Numbered from the stretch's first letter, positions 26,782-35,508 are shown. The stretch is 35,919 nt of DNA from Geobacteraceae bacterium GWC2_55_20 (GCA_001802125.1 MGZK01000178.1:1-35919); one strand, 5' to 3'. The notes: generated by a model not told the origin, from the letters alone. Translations and numbers: made by a program.

Positions 26782-26965
26782 ATTGTTGCCGGAAGGGGAA
26801 GATCTGCGGCGCGCCGTCAAATGGATATCCTGCAATCTGCAGGAGAATTCCGGACAGCCGGCCATGAAGTTCGTACAGGAAGCGATCTTCAAGTTTGACC
26901 TATCACCCAGGGATGGCGAATTCCTGATCGGATTTTACAGCCGGAAAAACAGCACGGCCGATTAA
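26774..26965 (+). CDS. Small protein of unknown function, coupled to def
   Basis: This 63-residue protein starts at an ATG eight bases inside the end of the deformylase gene. The sequence (MHELLPEGEDLRRAVKWIS) is helical, mixed-charge and cytoplasmic. Codon use matches its neighbours and it is in the third codon-position GC pattern of a real gene. I do not recognise a named family, though similar short proteins accompany Geobacter genes (memory, not verified). It has no membrane segment and two cysteines or fewer. Its function is unknown; the overlap suggests expression together with deformylase. Confidence 0.65.
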   Translation: MHELLPEGEDLRRAVKWISCNLQENSGQPAMKFVQEAIFKFDLSPRDGEFLIGFYSRKNSTAD

Positions 26966-26985
26966 TGCCGATCCGGGGTGCGCTG

Positions 26986-27021
26986 TTGACATAATCACAA
27001 TCATGCTCCATTGTGTGGAGC
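26986..27021 (+). promoter_or_regulatory. Possible promoter and hairpin upstream of rluB
   Basis: A perfect TTGACA lies at 26986-26991. The hexamer 17 bases on is CATTGT, a weak -10, and it sits within a perfect GCTCCA/TGGAGC stem (27005-27021). The hairpin could be an operator or chance. Confidence 0.35.
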
Positions 27022-27085
27022 GATAGTGATGCTCCCTACGGGAACATCCAAACCATATAGAACCGACCTGAACAGAGAGGAATAC

Positions 27086-28015
27086 ATGCTCGAACGTCTG
27101 CAAAAAATCATATCCGCCGCCGGAATAACTTCCCGCAGGGCTTCGGAGGAGTTGATCCTGAACGGCCAGGTAACCATCAACGGTGTCGTCGTGACCGAGT
27201 TGGGCACCAAGGCCGATCCGTCGGTCGATACGATCACCGTCAACGGCAAGACTTTGAATGTCAAGGAAGAGCGGCTCTACATCCTGCTCAACAAACCTTC
27301 CGGTTACATCACAGCGCTTAAAGACAGCCAGGGGCGCAAGCTGGTTACCGACCTGCTGAAAGATGTGCCGGAGCGGGTCTATCCGGTGGGACGTCTGGAT
27401 TACAACACCGAGGGGCTGCTGCTTCTGACTAACGACGGCGAGTGGGCCAACCGGCTGATGCATCCGCGGCACGAGATTGAGAAGGAATATCACGTCAGGG
27501 TGCGCGGCAAGGTGGTCGAACAGCAGTTGAAACGCATGGCGGAAGGGGTCGAGCTGGAAGACGGCATGACCGCGCCGGCGGTGGTGCGTTTGGTGAAAAG
27601 CGGTGAGCAGAACGACTGGATCTCGGTCGCAATCCACGAAGGTCGTAACCGCCAGGTGCGGCGCATGTGCGAAGCGGTCAGCCTGTCGGTGGTGCGCCTG
27701 AAAAGAATCCGCTACGGCAGCCTGTCTCTGGGGACCATCAGGGAAGGGCAGTTTCGCTACCTGACCGAGACCGAGGTTAGCGAACTGGCCGGGGTGCCGA
27801 CCAAGGCAGCGCCGGCGAAGAGCATAAAGTCGGGCGTGGGACAATCACAGGGGAAAGCAGCTCAGAGGAGCGTTCCACGGGATACTCGAAACGCAGTTGA
27901 AGGCAATGCGACGCCGGCCGTGAAAAGCGCCGAAAAGCGCGGTCGTCCCGGCCAGGATAGGAAACCGTTTGCACCCAAAACGGAAAGCGGCCGCCGGATG
28001 CCCAAAAAACCATGA
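27086..28015 (+). CDS. rluB: 23S rRNA pseudouridine synthase, RluB/RsuA family
   Basis: The protein has 309 residues. An S4 RNA-binding domain at about 1-60 has LQKIISAAGITSRRASEELI. The RsuA-type catalytic domain (about 62-240) has LLNKPSGYITA, then GRLDYNTEGLLLLTNDG with catalytic D105, and EGRNRQVRRMCEAV near 190. It should make a pseudouridine in 23S rRNA helix 89, as RluB does; an RsuA/RluE assignment is possible. The C-terminal about 70 residues are basic and low-complexity, rich in Lys, Arg, Pro and Ala, an RNA-binding tail seen in some RluB proteins. AGAGAGGAA precedes the ATG at 27086. A strong terminator follows 14 bases after the stop. Confidence 0.92.
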   Translation: MLERLQKIISAAGITSRRASEELILNGQVTINGVVVTELGTKADPSVDTITVNGKTLNVKEERLYILLNKPSGYITALKDSQGRKLVTDLLKDVPERVYPVGRLDYNTEGLLLLTNDGEWANRLMHPRHEIEKEYHVRVRGKVVEQQLKRMAEGVELEDGMTAPAVVRLVKSGEQNDWISVAIHEGRNRQVRRMCEAVSLSVVRLKRIRYGSLSLGTIREGQFRYLTETEVSELAGVPTKAAPAKSIKSGVGQSQGKAAQRSVPRDTRNAVEGNATPAVKSAEKRGRPGQDRKPFAPKTESGRRMPKKP

Positions 28016-28028
28016 TTAAACGATTGTT

Positions 28029-28070
28029 GCCCCACCAGCCGGCCGTCCCGGAAGGTGGGGCTTTATTTTT
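28029..28070 (+). terminator. Intrinsic terminator of rluB
   Basis: GCCCCACC at 28029-28036 pairs with GGTGGGGC at 28054-28061, an eight-base perfect stem with a 17-base loop, followed by TTTATTTTT. It ends one base before the convergent redox gene stop and lacks a T-run on the minus strand, so it mainly serves the plus strand. Confidence 0.85.
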
Positions 28071-28452
28071 ACCTCTTTAGCAGCGCCTTCTTCAGATTCT
28101 CCTGGAACAGTTCGGGAGAGAATCCCCTCATAACGATCTCGTCCTTGCCGCTGCCGAAAACTATCACAGGAACGCCCTGGCTTTTGTATTTCCCGGTCAG
28201 CTCCCGCATGGCCACAGCATCCAGTTCCACATCCCGGTTGGTGAACGGTATCTGGTTTTTGGTCAGGTATTCCTTGGCCTCGCGGCAGTGCGGGCACCAG
28301 GCCACCGAATACAGCACGATTTGCGGATACTTCCTGGATGCTTCGGCCCTGGCCGGATCGAGCGCGCTCTGGCGTGGTGTTTCGGCTGCGGTGCAGGCCA
28401 TTGCCATGGCCAGCAGGATTCCGGCCGTGGTCAGAAATACTCTCTTGATCAT
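28069..28452 (-). CDS. Exported glutaredoxin/thioredoxin-fold protein
   Basis: This 127-residue protein has an N-terminal signal region (about 1-23, with a Cys at 20 in a poor lipobox context). The redox fold begins at about 44 (IVLYSVAWCPHC) with the active-site C53/C56 as CPHC, the pair found in DsbA-like and glutaredoxin-type proteins. A VPVIVFG cis-proline turn follows. It likely acts as a periplasmic thiol-disulfide protein; the substrate is unknown. It overlaps the upstream PDZ gene by four bases (ATGA) and the two form a minus-strand pair. Its stop lies next to the rluB terminator from the other side, so the two units converge here. Confidence 0.88.
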   Translation of the reverse strand: MIKRVFLTTAGILLAMAMACTAAETPRQSALDPARAEASRKYPQIVLYSVAWCPHCREAKEYLTKNQIPFTNRDVELDAVAMRELTGKYKSQGVPVIVFGSGKDEIVMRGFSPELFQENLKKALLKR

Positions 28453-28823
28453 CTTTTCTCCTTGTTTGGCACGATCACCAGCTGTTGGCGGATCAAGCGG
28501 TAGGTTTGCGGTTTGTCTTCGCCGTCGCGCCTGACTTTCAGCACCACCGCCGTGCCCGACACCCCCCTAAGCCGTTTTTGGACCATACCGTGAAAATCGC
28601 TGCCCAGCGTTGCCTTGCCGTCTATATGGGTGATTATGTCGCCGGTCCTGATGCCGGCCTGGTGGGCCGGGCCGCCGTTGACGATCTGCCTGACAACGAT
28701 CTGGCCGTTTTTCAGCGCCACTCCGTCGATACCGACACCGCCAAAAGCGGTCTCGCTGTTGGCTGCCCAGGCCGGCATTGCCAGCGTAAGCAGGCAGAGC
28801 GCATATGTTAACAGGTGTTTCAT
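28449..28823 (-). CDS. Exported single-PDZ-domain protein
   Basis: This 124-residue protein starts with a signal peptide ([20 protein letters not shown], likely cleaved after AWA). The remainder is one PDZ domain, with [20 protein letters not shown] as the clear signature (the substrate-loop and carboxylate-binding segment). There is no protease domain, so it is probably an adaptor or peptide-binding periplasmic protein. An AAGAAGG site precedes its ATG on the minus strand. It is the first gene of a two-gene operon with the redox protein through an ATGA overlap, so the two probably work together (inference), for example in folding or assembly of an exported protein. Confidence 0.87.
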   Translation of the reverse strand: MKHLLTYALCLLTLAMPAWAANSETAFGGVGIDGVALKNGQIVVRQIVNGGPAHQAGIRTGDIITHIDGKATLGSDFHGMVQKRLRGVSGTAVVLKVRRDGEDKPQTYRLIRQQLVIVPNKEKR

Positions 28824-28873
28824 GCCTTCTTTCTACCATAGCGCTGCGAACCAGGTCAAACCAAACAAGCTGC

Positions 28874-28903
28874 TTGCATCCATAGCCCGATTGCACGTAT
28901 CAT
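28874..28903 (+). promoter_or_regulatory. Possible sigma-70 promoter of asnS
   Basis: TTGCAT at 28874-28879 and TATCAT at 28898-28903 are 18 bases apart, with the start codon 30 bases on. The -10 is good and the -35 is moderate. Confidence 0.4.
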
Positions 28904-28932
28904 TCCTGCCGACAAACATGGAGGAGAAGACA

Positions 28933-30312
<1,380 letters not shown>

Positions 30313-30349
30313 ATAGAATGCGTTTGGACTGGCTATTTTAAGCGGAAAC

Positions 30350-30376
30350 TTGATGCTGATCTTGATAATTTATACA
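30350..30376 (+). promoter_or_regulatory. Possible promoter of the restriction-modification gene
   Basis: TTGATG at 30350-30355 and TATACA at 30371-30376 are 15 bases apart, a short spacer. They lie 18 bases before the start at 30394, in an AT-rich patch after asnS. Confidence 0.3.
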
Positions 30377-30393
30377 CAGCAGATGGAGCAGAC

Positions 30394-32865
30394 ATGACAG
30401 CGCCTCAAATCATACTGGATTTGATCGAACGTTTCGAACGCAACCTTGAGGCATACAAATCCGGATCGTACAACGAAACCCAGGTACGACGCGAGTTCAT
30501 TGACCCCTTCTTTGAAGCGTTGGGTTGGGACGTGAACAATCGCGAGGGCAATGCCGAAGCCTATAAGGACGTGATCCATGAGGATGCCGTCAAGGTGGGC
30601 GGCATCACCAAGGCGCCCGATTACTCCTTCCGCATTGGTGGCACACGTAAATTTTTCGTTGAGGCAAAAAAACCTTCAATTGTTGTCAAGGATGACCCGG
30701 CTCCTGCCTTTCAGGTGCGCCGTTACGCCTGGTCCGCCAAGCTGCCTCTCTCCATCGTCACTGATTTTGAAGAACTTGCGGTCTATGACTGCCGCGTCAA
30801 GCCGGATCAGAAAGACAAGGCGGACAAAGCCCGCGTCAAGTATTACACCTTCCGGCAGTATGCCGAAAAATGGGAAGAGATCGCCGCGATCTTTTCCAAG
30901 AACGCCATTCTCAAAGGTTCCTTCGACAAGTATGCGGAATCCCACAAGTCCAAGCGTGGCACCGCCGAGGTAGACAGCGCCTTTCTGGAAGAGATCGAGA
31001 GTTGGCGTGACACCCTGGCACGAAACATCGCCCTTCGAAATACCCTCACAGTTCGCGAACTGAACGAATCGGTGCAGCGTACCATTGACCGGATCATCTT
31101 TCTGCGCATCGCCGAGGACCGGGGCATCGAGGAATATGGCAGTCTGCGCGGCATCTGCAACGGACCCAATACTTTTGCACGTTTGCGGGATCTTTTCTAC
31201 AAGGCTGACGACCGCTACAACTCGGGCCTGTTCCATTTTCGCCATGAGAAGGGTGAGGCCGAGCCCCCCGACAGTCTGACCATCTCCCTGGCCATTGATG
31301 ACAAGCCGCTCAAGGATATACTCAAACGGCTCTACTACCCCGATTCACCTTACGAATTCGCCGTGCTACCCGCCGACATCCTAGGGCAGGTCTACGAACA
31401 GTTCCTGGGCAAGGTCATTCGCCTTACCAGCGACCACCGCGCCGTAGTGGAGGATAAACCGGAAGTCAAGAAGGCGGGTGGCGTTTTCTATACCCCGACG
31501 TACATTGTTGAATACATAGTCAGAAATACAGTTGGGTCTCTCGTAGGGGCATCCCCTTGTGGGTGCCCGCCTTTGGGTGGCGTCGGCAACAAGGGCGGGC
31601 GCAAGGCACCGCCCCTACAAAAAACCATCACCCCAGCCGAAGCCTCCAAACTCCGCATCATCGACCCTGCTTGTGGGTCCGGTTCATTTCTGCTGGGGGC
31701 ATATCAGTACCTGCTTGACTGGCATTTGTCGTGGTACATGGACAATGATCCGGAGAAGTGGGCCAAGGCAAAGAAACCGATCCTGCATCGCGGGCATGGC
31801 GACACGTGGCACCTCACCACCGCCGAACGCAAGCGTATCCTGCTCAACAACATTTACGGCGTGGATATCGACAGCCAGGCCGTGGAGGTAACCAAGCTCT
31901 CGCTGTTGCTCAAGGTCCTGGAAGGCGAAACCGGTGAAACACTCAATCAGCAGATGCGGCTCTTTCACGAGCGGGCACTGCCTGATCTGGGAAGCAACAT
32001 CAAGTGCGGCAATTCGCTGATCGGGCCGGATTTCTACGACGGCAGACAGATGGGTTTGATGGATAACGAGGAGATGTACCGGGTCAATGTGTTCGATTGG
32101 GAGCGGGAGTTTGCGGAGGTGTTCAAGGCGGGCGGATTTGATGCGGTGATCGGGAATCCGCCGTATGTTCGGCAGGAGTCTTTGGGAGATCAGAAGGATT
32201 ATTTAAAGACTCGCTATGCGGCCTTCGACGGAGTAGCCGACCTTTACGTGTACTTTATGGAGAAAGGTATCCGCCTGCTTCGTACTGGCGGGATATACAG
32301 CATCATTGTGTCCAGCAGTTTCCTGCGTACCCGTTTTGCCGCGCCTCTGCGCGGATGGCTGAAAGAAAACACCGCCATTGAAAGGATCGTAGATTTCGGC
32401 GGTCTGCCGGTCTTTGCCATTGCCAAGGATGTCTACGTCTGCATCCCCATTCTGCGAAAGTCTGCCCCATCGGCAACCGTTGAGATCTGCCTTGTGCCCG
32501 AACTGAACCTCCCTGACCTGCAAGAATTTGTCGATGACCATTCATTCGTCGTGCCGCTGGAACAGCTAACCGCCGAGGCTTGGTCGTTGAAGGGGGAGGG
32601 TGAAAGCGCCCTGTTCGCCAAGGTCATGGCTGCCGGAGTACCGCTGGGGCAGTATGTGAACAAGAAGTTTTTCCGTGGCATTACATCTGGTTTGAATGAG
32701 GCCTTCGTCATCGACGCAACCACGCGGCAGGCGTTGATTGCCAAAGACCCCAAGAGTGCCGAGCTGATCAAACCGCTGTTGGGTGGCGAGGAGATACGGC
32801 GGTTTGTCACGCGGTCGAAGGGGCAGTTCATCATCGCGTTGCCAGCAGGCTGGACTCACAAATAA
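30394..32865 (+). CDS. Type IIG-like restriction-modification protein, N-terminal part (stopped by an in-frame TAA)
   Basis: This part has 823 residues. It combines a nuclease and an adenine-N6 methyltransferase in one chain. The PD-(D/E)xK nuclease signature lies near the N-terminus: D76 in APDYSF, then E90 and K92 in FFVEAKK. A helical region follows, then methyltransferase motif I DPACGSGSF (424-432) and motif IV NPPY (588-591), and part of the target-recognition domain. Residues about 384-408 are encoded by a REP element inserted in frame between VRNTVGS and ITPAEASK. Translation stops at 32863-32865 right after GWTHK, inside the specificity domain, while the same frame continues open with homologous-looking sequence to 33501. 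The gene is either inactive, a stop read-through, or an assembly error. Confidence 0.88.
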   Translation: MTAPQIILDLIERFERNLEAYKSGSYNETQVRREFIDPFFEALGWDVNNREGNAEAYKDVIHEDAVKVGGITKAPDYSFRIGGTRKFFVEAKKPSIVVKDDPAPAFQVRRYAWSAKLPLSIVTDFEELAVYDCRVKPDQKDKADKARVKYYTFRQYAEKWEEIAAIFSKNAILKGSFDKYAESHKSKRGTAEVDSAFLEEIESWRDTLARNIALRNTLTVRELNESVQRTIDRIIFLRIAEDRGIEEYGSLRGICNGPNTFARLRDLFYKADDRYNSGLFHFRHEKGEAEPPDSLTISLAIDDKPLKDILKRLYYPDSPYEFAVLPADILGQVYEQFLGKVIRLTSDHRAVVEDKPEVKKAGGVFYTPTYIVEYIVRNTVGSLVGASPCGCPPLGGVGNKGGRKAPPLQKTITPAEASKLRIIDPACGSGSFLLGAYQYLLDWHLSWYMDNDPEKWAKAKKPILHRGHGDTWHLTTAERKRILLNNIYGVDIDSQAVEVTKLSLLLKVLEGETGETLNQQMRLFHERALPDLGSNIKCGNSLIGPDFYDGRQMGLMDNEEMYRVNVFDWEREFAEVFKAGGFDAVIGNPPYVRQESLGDQKDYLKTRYAAFDGVADLYVYFMEKGIRLLRTGGIYSIIVSSSFLRTRFAAPLRGWLKENTAIERIVDFGGLPVFAIAKDVYVCIPILRKSAPSATVEICLVPELNLPDLQEFVDDHSFVVPLEQLTAEAWSLKGEGESALFAKVMAAGVPLGQYVNKKFFRGITSGLNEAFVIDATTRQALIAKDPKSAELIKPLLGGEEIRRFVTRSKGQFIIALPAGWTHK
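31543..31618. repeat. REP-type inverted repeat pair inside the methyltransferase gene
   Basis: The 76-base element begins GTAGGGGC and ends GCCCCTAC, a perfect terminal inverted match of eight bases, with further imperfect matches inside (GGGTGCCCGCC left, GGGCGGGCGC right). It is a head-to-head pair related to the repeats near 33517-34296 and is translated within the protein. Confidence 0.85.
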
Positions 32866-33501
32866 GCCCCTCTTGCCGCTACGCAGGATGAAGAATCAGC
32901 ATGGACATGGTTCAAGGGAGCGCTCCCGGCGCTGGCGGAGTACCTTTACCCCTTCGCAACTGCAGCACGCAAACGCCAGGACAAGGGCAATTTCTGGTGG
33001 GAGCTGCGGCCATGTGTCTATTACAGTTTTTTCGACGGCCCCAAAGTCATTTTCCCCGATATCTGCAAGGGACCGCGCTTCGTCCTCGACACCGACGGCC
33101 ATTACCTGACCAACACCGCCTACTGTCTCGGCACGGATGACCGCTACCTGCTTGGCATCCTCAACAGCCGTCTATTTTGGTTTGCCATCAGCAATATCAG
33201 CATCCCCTTCGGTGTCCGTGCCGGTGAGTACCGCTATCGCCTGATCTACCAGTACATGGAAAAGGTTCCCATTCGGACCATAGATTTTTCAAACTCCGCC
33301 GACAAGGCACGCCATGAGCGTATGGTGCAGCTTGTTGAGCAGATGCTTGTTCTCCAAAACCAACTCCCAAATGCCAAGGCTGGCCACGACCAGACACACA
33401 TCCAACGCCAGATCGATGCTACTGACCGGCAGATTGATAAGTTGGTGTATGAACTGTATGGGTTGACGGAGGAGGATATTGCGGTGGTGGAGGGGGGATG
33501 A
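32866..33501 (+). pseudogene. C-terminal remnant of the restriction-modification gene, same reading frame
   Basis: Reading on from the TAA in the same frame gives an open stretch of 211 codons that looks like the rest of the target-recognition domain (QDEESAWTWFKG, KGNFWWELRPCVYY, LLGILNSRLFWF, YRLIYQYMEKVPI) and a final helical coil (QIDATDRQIDKLVYELYG). No ATG, GTG or TTG occurs in this frame before 33256, so it could not be made as a separate protein except for its last 81 residues. This pattern is what one nonsense change in an otherwise whole type IIG gene would leave. The gene ends next to the REP array. Confidence 0.82.
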
Positions 33502-33516
33502 CAATAGAAGCAAACG

Positions 33517-33540
33517 GTAGGGGCGCGGCCTTGGCCCGCC
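33517..33540 (+). repeat. REP element, forward
   Basis: This copy begins GTAGGGGCGCGGCCTTGG and ends CCCGCC, 24 bases. The core GGCCTTGGCC is palindromic, and the whole can form a hairpin with GC-rich arms. It lies 15 bases after the restriction gene stop and pairs with a reverse copy at 33614-33639. Confidence 0.88.
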
Positions 33541-33613
33541 TTCCTTTGGGTTTTGTCCTTGTTTTTTTTCCTTGGTTTACCATATTGCCCGCAATATAAA
33601 ATACGGTAAAAAT

Positions 33614-33639
33614 CGGGCGCCCCAAGGGTACGCCCCTAC
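33614..33639 (-). repeat. REP element, reverse partner
   Basis: This copy reads CGGGCGCC...GCCCCTAC and in reverse gives GTAGGGGCGTACCCTTGG, a diverged version of the forward repeat. The 73-base spacer between them is AT-rich and holds a perfect ATATTG/CAATAT stem with CCCG loop at its centre. Confidence 0.82.
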
Positions 33640-33665
33640 GTTCAATTTGCTTTCAATGAAAAACA

Positions 33666-33690
33666 GGGCGGGCCGAGGCCGCGCCCCTAC
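33666..33690 (-). repeat. REP element, reverse, upstream of the RAYT gene
   Basis: Reversed, this copy reads GTAGGGGCGCGGCCTCGG with one base differing from the consensus core, followed by CCCGCCC. It lies 52 bases before the RAYT start, in the orientation opposite to the copy after the gene. Confidence 0.87.
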
Positions 33691-33742
33691 GGAAATGGAA
33701 TTCGCGTATTCCTAGATTCTTCACCCAGATGGATTCGATGCC

Positions 33743-34273
33743 ATGACCTACAATCCTGATATTCACCACCGCCGTTCCATCAGGCTACGGGAATTTGATT
33801 ATTCCTCCATCGGGGGATATTTTGTCACTACCTGCGTCCAGAATCGCGAATGCCTGTTCGGAGATGTTATGGACGGTGTCATGGTATTGAATGATGCCGG
33901 AAGACTGGTCGAATCCGTATGGAATGGGTTGCCGGAACGCTTTCCATCCATTGAACTGGATGCTTTTGTTGCCATGCCGAATCATATCCATTTTATCGTT
34001 AACATCGCTTTGCCGACTGAAATTGATGGAGCAGACCAAGGAAGGCGGGCGGGCCAAGGCCGCGCCCCTACGTTGGACCGGATCGTGGGCGCATTCAAAT
34101 CGATTTCAGCGTCGCAGGTTAACCGTCTTTTGTCGCGCACCGGCCAACCTCTCTGGCAACGTAATTATTACGAACGGGTTATCCGAGATGAAAAGGAGTT
34201 GCACGCTCTCCGGGATTACATCATACACAATCCCCTGAAATGGGCTGATGATACGGAAAACCCAAATACGTAG
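33743..34273 (+). mobile_element. REP-associated tyrosine transposase (RAYT), Y1/HUH family
   Basis: The protein has 176 residues. It shows the IRLREFDYSSIGGYFVTTCV start typical of RAYTs, the HUH metal site AMPNHIHFIV (H81, H83), and RNYYERVIRDEKEL with the catalytic Tyr at 142 or 143. RAYTs are single-strand nucleases that move REP repeats. The gene is flanked by a reverse REP upstream and a forward REP downstream. Codons 101-110 are supplied by a third REP inside the gene, giving RRAGQGRAPT, and the TAG stop (34271-34273) is formed by the downstream REP. The conserved motifs are whole, so it may be active. Its ribosome site is poor. It lies in an accessory stretch with a restriction gene and a toxin-antitoxin pair. 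Confidence 0.92.
34044..34071 (-). repeat. REP element, reverse, inside the RAYT reading frame
   Basis: Reversed, this copy reads GTAGGGGCGCGGCCTTGG followed by CCCGCCCGCC, a close match to the consensus. It lies wholly within the transposase gene and is read as part of RRAGQGRAPT without disturbing the frame. Confidence 0.88.
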
Positions 34274-34296
34274 GGGCGCGGCCTTGGCCCGCCCGC
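34270..34296 (+). repeat. REP element, forward, overlapping the RAYT stop codon
   Basis: This copy begins GTAGGGGCGCGGCCTTGG and ends CCCGCCCGC. The TAG in its first four bases is the stop codon of the transposase gene, so gene end and repeat coincide. Confidence 0.9.
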
Positions 34297-34394
34297 ATTT
34301 GAAACATCACGCCGCAAGGAACCAAACATGGCCCTATAGATTCTGGTCCTGCTTTTACTATCGTTTTTCAGGTTGAATCTCTTGGTGAAATGTA

Positions 34395-34416
34395 TTACTT
34401 TTGTAGCAAAAGGTAA
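34395..34416. promoter_or_regulatory. Inverted repeat upstream of vapBC, possible operator
   Basis: TTACTTTT and AAAAGGTAA form an inverted pair around GTAGC with one bulged base. It lies 18 bases before the antitoxin start, where VapB-type antitoxins usually bind to repress their operon. Binding is inferred from position. Confidence 0.35.
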
Positions 34417-34433
34417 CACATTGGGAGCACGTC

Positions 34434-34670
34434 ATGGGAAAAGCATCAAAAGTAACGGTAAAAGGGCAGGTTCTGATACCGGGCGACATCAGGAAACGGC
34501 ACCATATCGAACCTGGTTCCGAAGTGCGCTTTGTGGAATACGGCAATGTTGTATGCATCGTGCCCGTCGTGGCTGATCCGGTTGCTGCTGCGTGGGGGAT
34601 GCTGCCTTCAGAGCCGTCGCTTGCCGATGAACTGCTTGAAGAGCGTAAGCGGGACAAGGCACGTGAATAA
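34434..34670 (+). CDS. vapB: VapB-type antitoxin, AbrB/SpoVT fold
   Basis: This 78-residue protein has an N-terminal AbrB-like swapped-hairpin DNA-binding domain (KVTVKGQVLIPGDIRKRHHI, about 6-25, then GSEVRFVEYGNVVCI). The C-terminal acidic-basic helix (about 60-78) would wrap the toxin. Antitoxins of this type bind their own promoter and neutralise the paired PIN toxin. The ribosome site GGGAGCA precedes the ATG. The stop overlaps the toxin start by a few bases, typical of coupled toxin-antitoxin operons. An inverted repeat lies just upstream. Confidence 0.9.
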   Translation: MGKASKVTVKGQVLIPGDIRKRHHIEPGSEVRFVEYGNVVCIVPVVADPVAAAWGMLPSEPSLADELLEERKRDKARE

Positions 34671-35061
34671 TTATCTGCTGGACAGTTTTGCCATTCTGCG
34701 TTTCATTCAGAAAGAACCGGGCGATGAACCGGTGAAGGCCATTCTGGAAGAGGTCCGGACCGGCAAGGCCTGCGCCATGCTTAATGTCATCAACATGGGA
34801 GAGGTGATTTACACCGTCCAGCGACGTTTTGGCCTGCAATTCAAGCTGGATGTCGTAATGAATATCAATCGCCTTGGAATTGTTATTTTGCCGGTTCCCA
34901 ATGATCTGGTTTTTCGCGCAGCGGAATTGAAGGCGCGTTTCGCCATGTCCTACGCCGACACCTTTGCGGTCGCCTCGGCGCTGGAGCATGATGCAACGCT
35001 GGTTACGGGTGATCCGGAATTTCGACAGGTGGAACATCTGGTAAAGATTCTCTGGATATAG
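34663..35061 (+). CDS. vapC: VapC-type PIN-domain toxin ribonuclease
   Basis: This 132-residue protein has the four acidic PIN positions: YLLDSFAIL (D near 7), NMGEVIYTV (E near 46), SYADTFAVASA (D near 103) and VTGDPEF (D near 121). PIN toxins are magnesium-dependent ribonucleases that cut tRNA or rRNA when freed from antitoxin. The GTG at 34663 is chosen because it overlaps the antitoxin end and GGACAAGG at 34651-34658 is well placed; the longer frame upstream would run through the antitoxin gene. All acidic residues are present, so the toxin is likely functional. Confidence 0.9.
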   Translation: MNNYLLDSFAILRFIQKEPGDEPVKAILEEVRTGKACAMLNVINMGEVIYTVQRRFGLQFKLDVVMNINRLGIVILPVPNDLVFRAAELKARFAMSYADTFAVASALEHDATLVTGDPEFRQVEHLVKILWI

Positions 35062-35163
35062 ATTGCCGCTGTTGAGTTGATCACTCCTGTTCTTTAATGA
35101 TAAAACTGATGAAAACTGTTTACCTCGTCGGCTGGCCCTCCGCACACCAAGGAGCGTGCAGAT

Positions 35164-35445
35164 ATGTTCATCCACTGCCTCGAAATACACTTCTCGCTGC
35201 CATCCCGCTCCCTGAAGGAGAAGCGCGGCATCGTCAAAAGTATCCTGGGACGGGCCCGCAACCGCTTCAACGTGGCCTGTGCCGAGGTTGACCGCCAGGA
35301 TAACTCCGGTGTGGCGGTGCTGGGGTTCGTGACCGTCAGCCCGGATAAGAACATCTCCCGCCGGACGCTTGAAAAGGTCGAGGAATGGATCTACGAGGGC
35401 TGGCCGGATGTGGAGATCATCGGGGCCGATATTTCCGAAATCTGA
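35164..35445 (+). CDS. DUF503 (YlxP-like) protein
   Basis: This 93-residue protein has the DUF503 pattern: an initial hydrophobic strand, SRSLKEKRGIVKSIL (about 14-28), RFNVACAEVDRQD (34-46), and a C-terminal EIIGADISEI. The family is a small alpha-beta fold of unknown function, often next to rbfA and infB; here it is not. AAGGAGCG upstream is a good but somewhat distant ribosome site. It may have its own promoter. Confidence 0.9.
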   Translation: MFIHCLEIHFSLPSRSLKEKRGIVKSILGRARNRFNVACAEVDRQDNSGVAVLGFVTVSPDKNISRRTLEKVEEWIYEGWPDVEIIGADISEI

Positions 35446-35478
35446 AACATTTCATGGATCGATGGTCAACGATTAGCC

Positions 35479-35508
35479 TTGAAACTCAATCCGGCTTCGT
35501 AGTATATA
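35479..35508 (+). promoter_or_regulatory. Possible sigma-70 promoter of the metallo-hydrolase gene
   Basis: TTGAAA at 35479-35484 and TATATA at 35503-35508 are 18 bases apart, the best promoter match in the 183-base gap. A perfect AAAGCGC/GCGCTTT stem with TGGT loop (35532-35549) lies in the leader without a T-run. Confidence 0.45.

Noticed and set aside
28918-28920. ATG at 28918 as the asnS start
   Set aside because: It overlaps the GGAGGAG site that serves the ATG at 28933.
32863-32865. Frameshift in the restriction-modification gene
   Set aside because: Codon reading shows the same frame on both sides, so it is a nonsense codon.
33541-33613. T-rich spacer after the REP at 33517 as a terminator
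   Set aside because: The T-run begins more than 25 bases after the hairpin.
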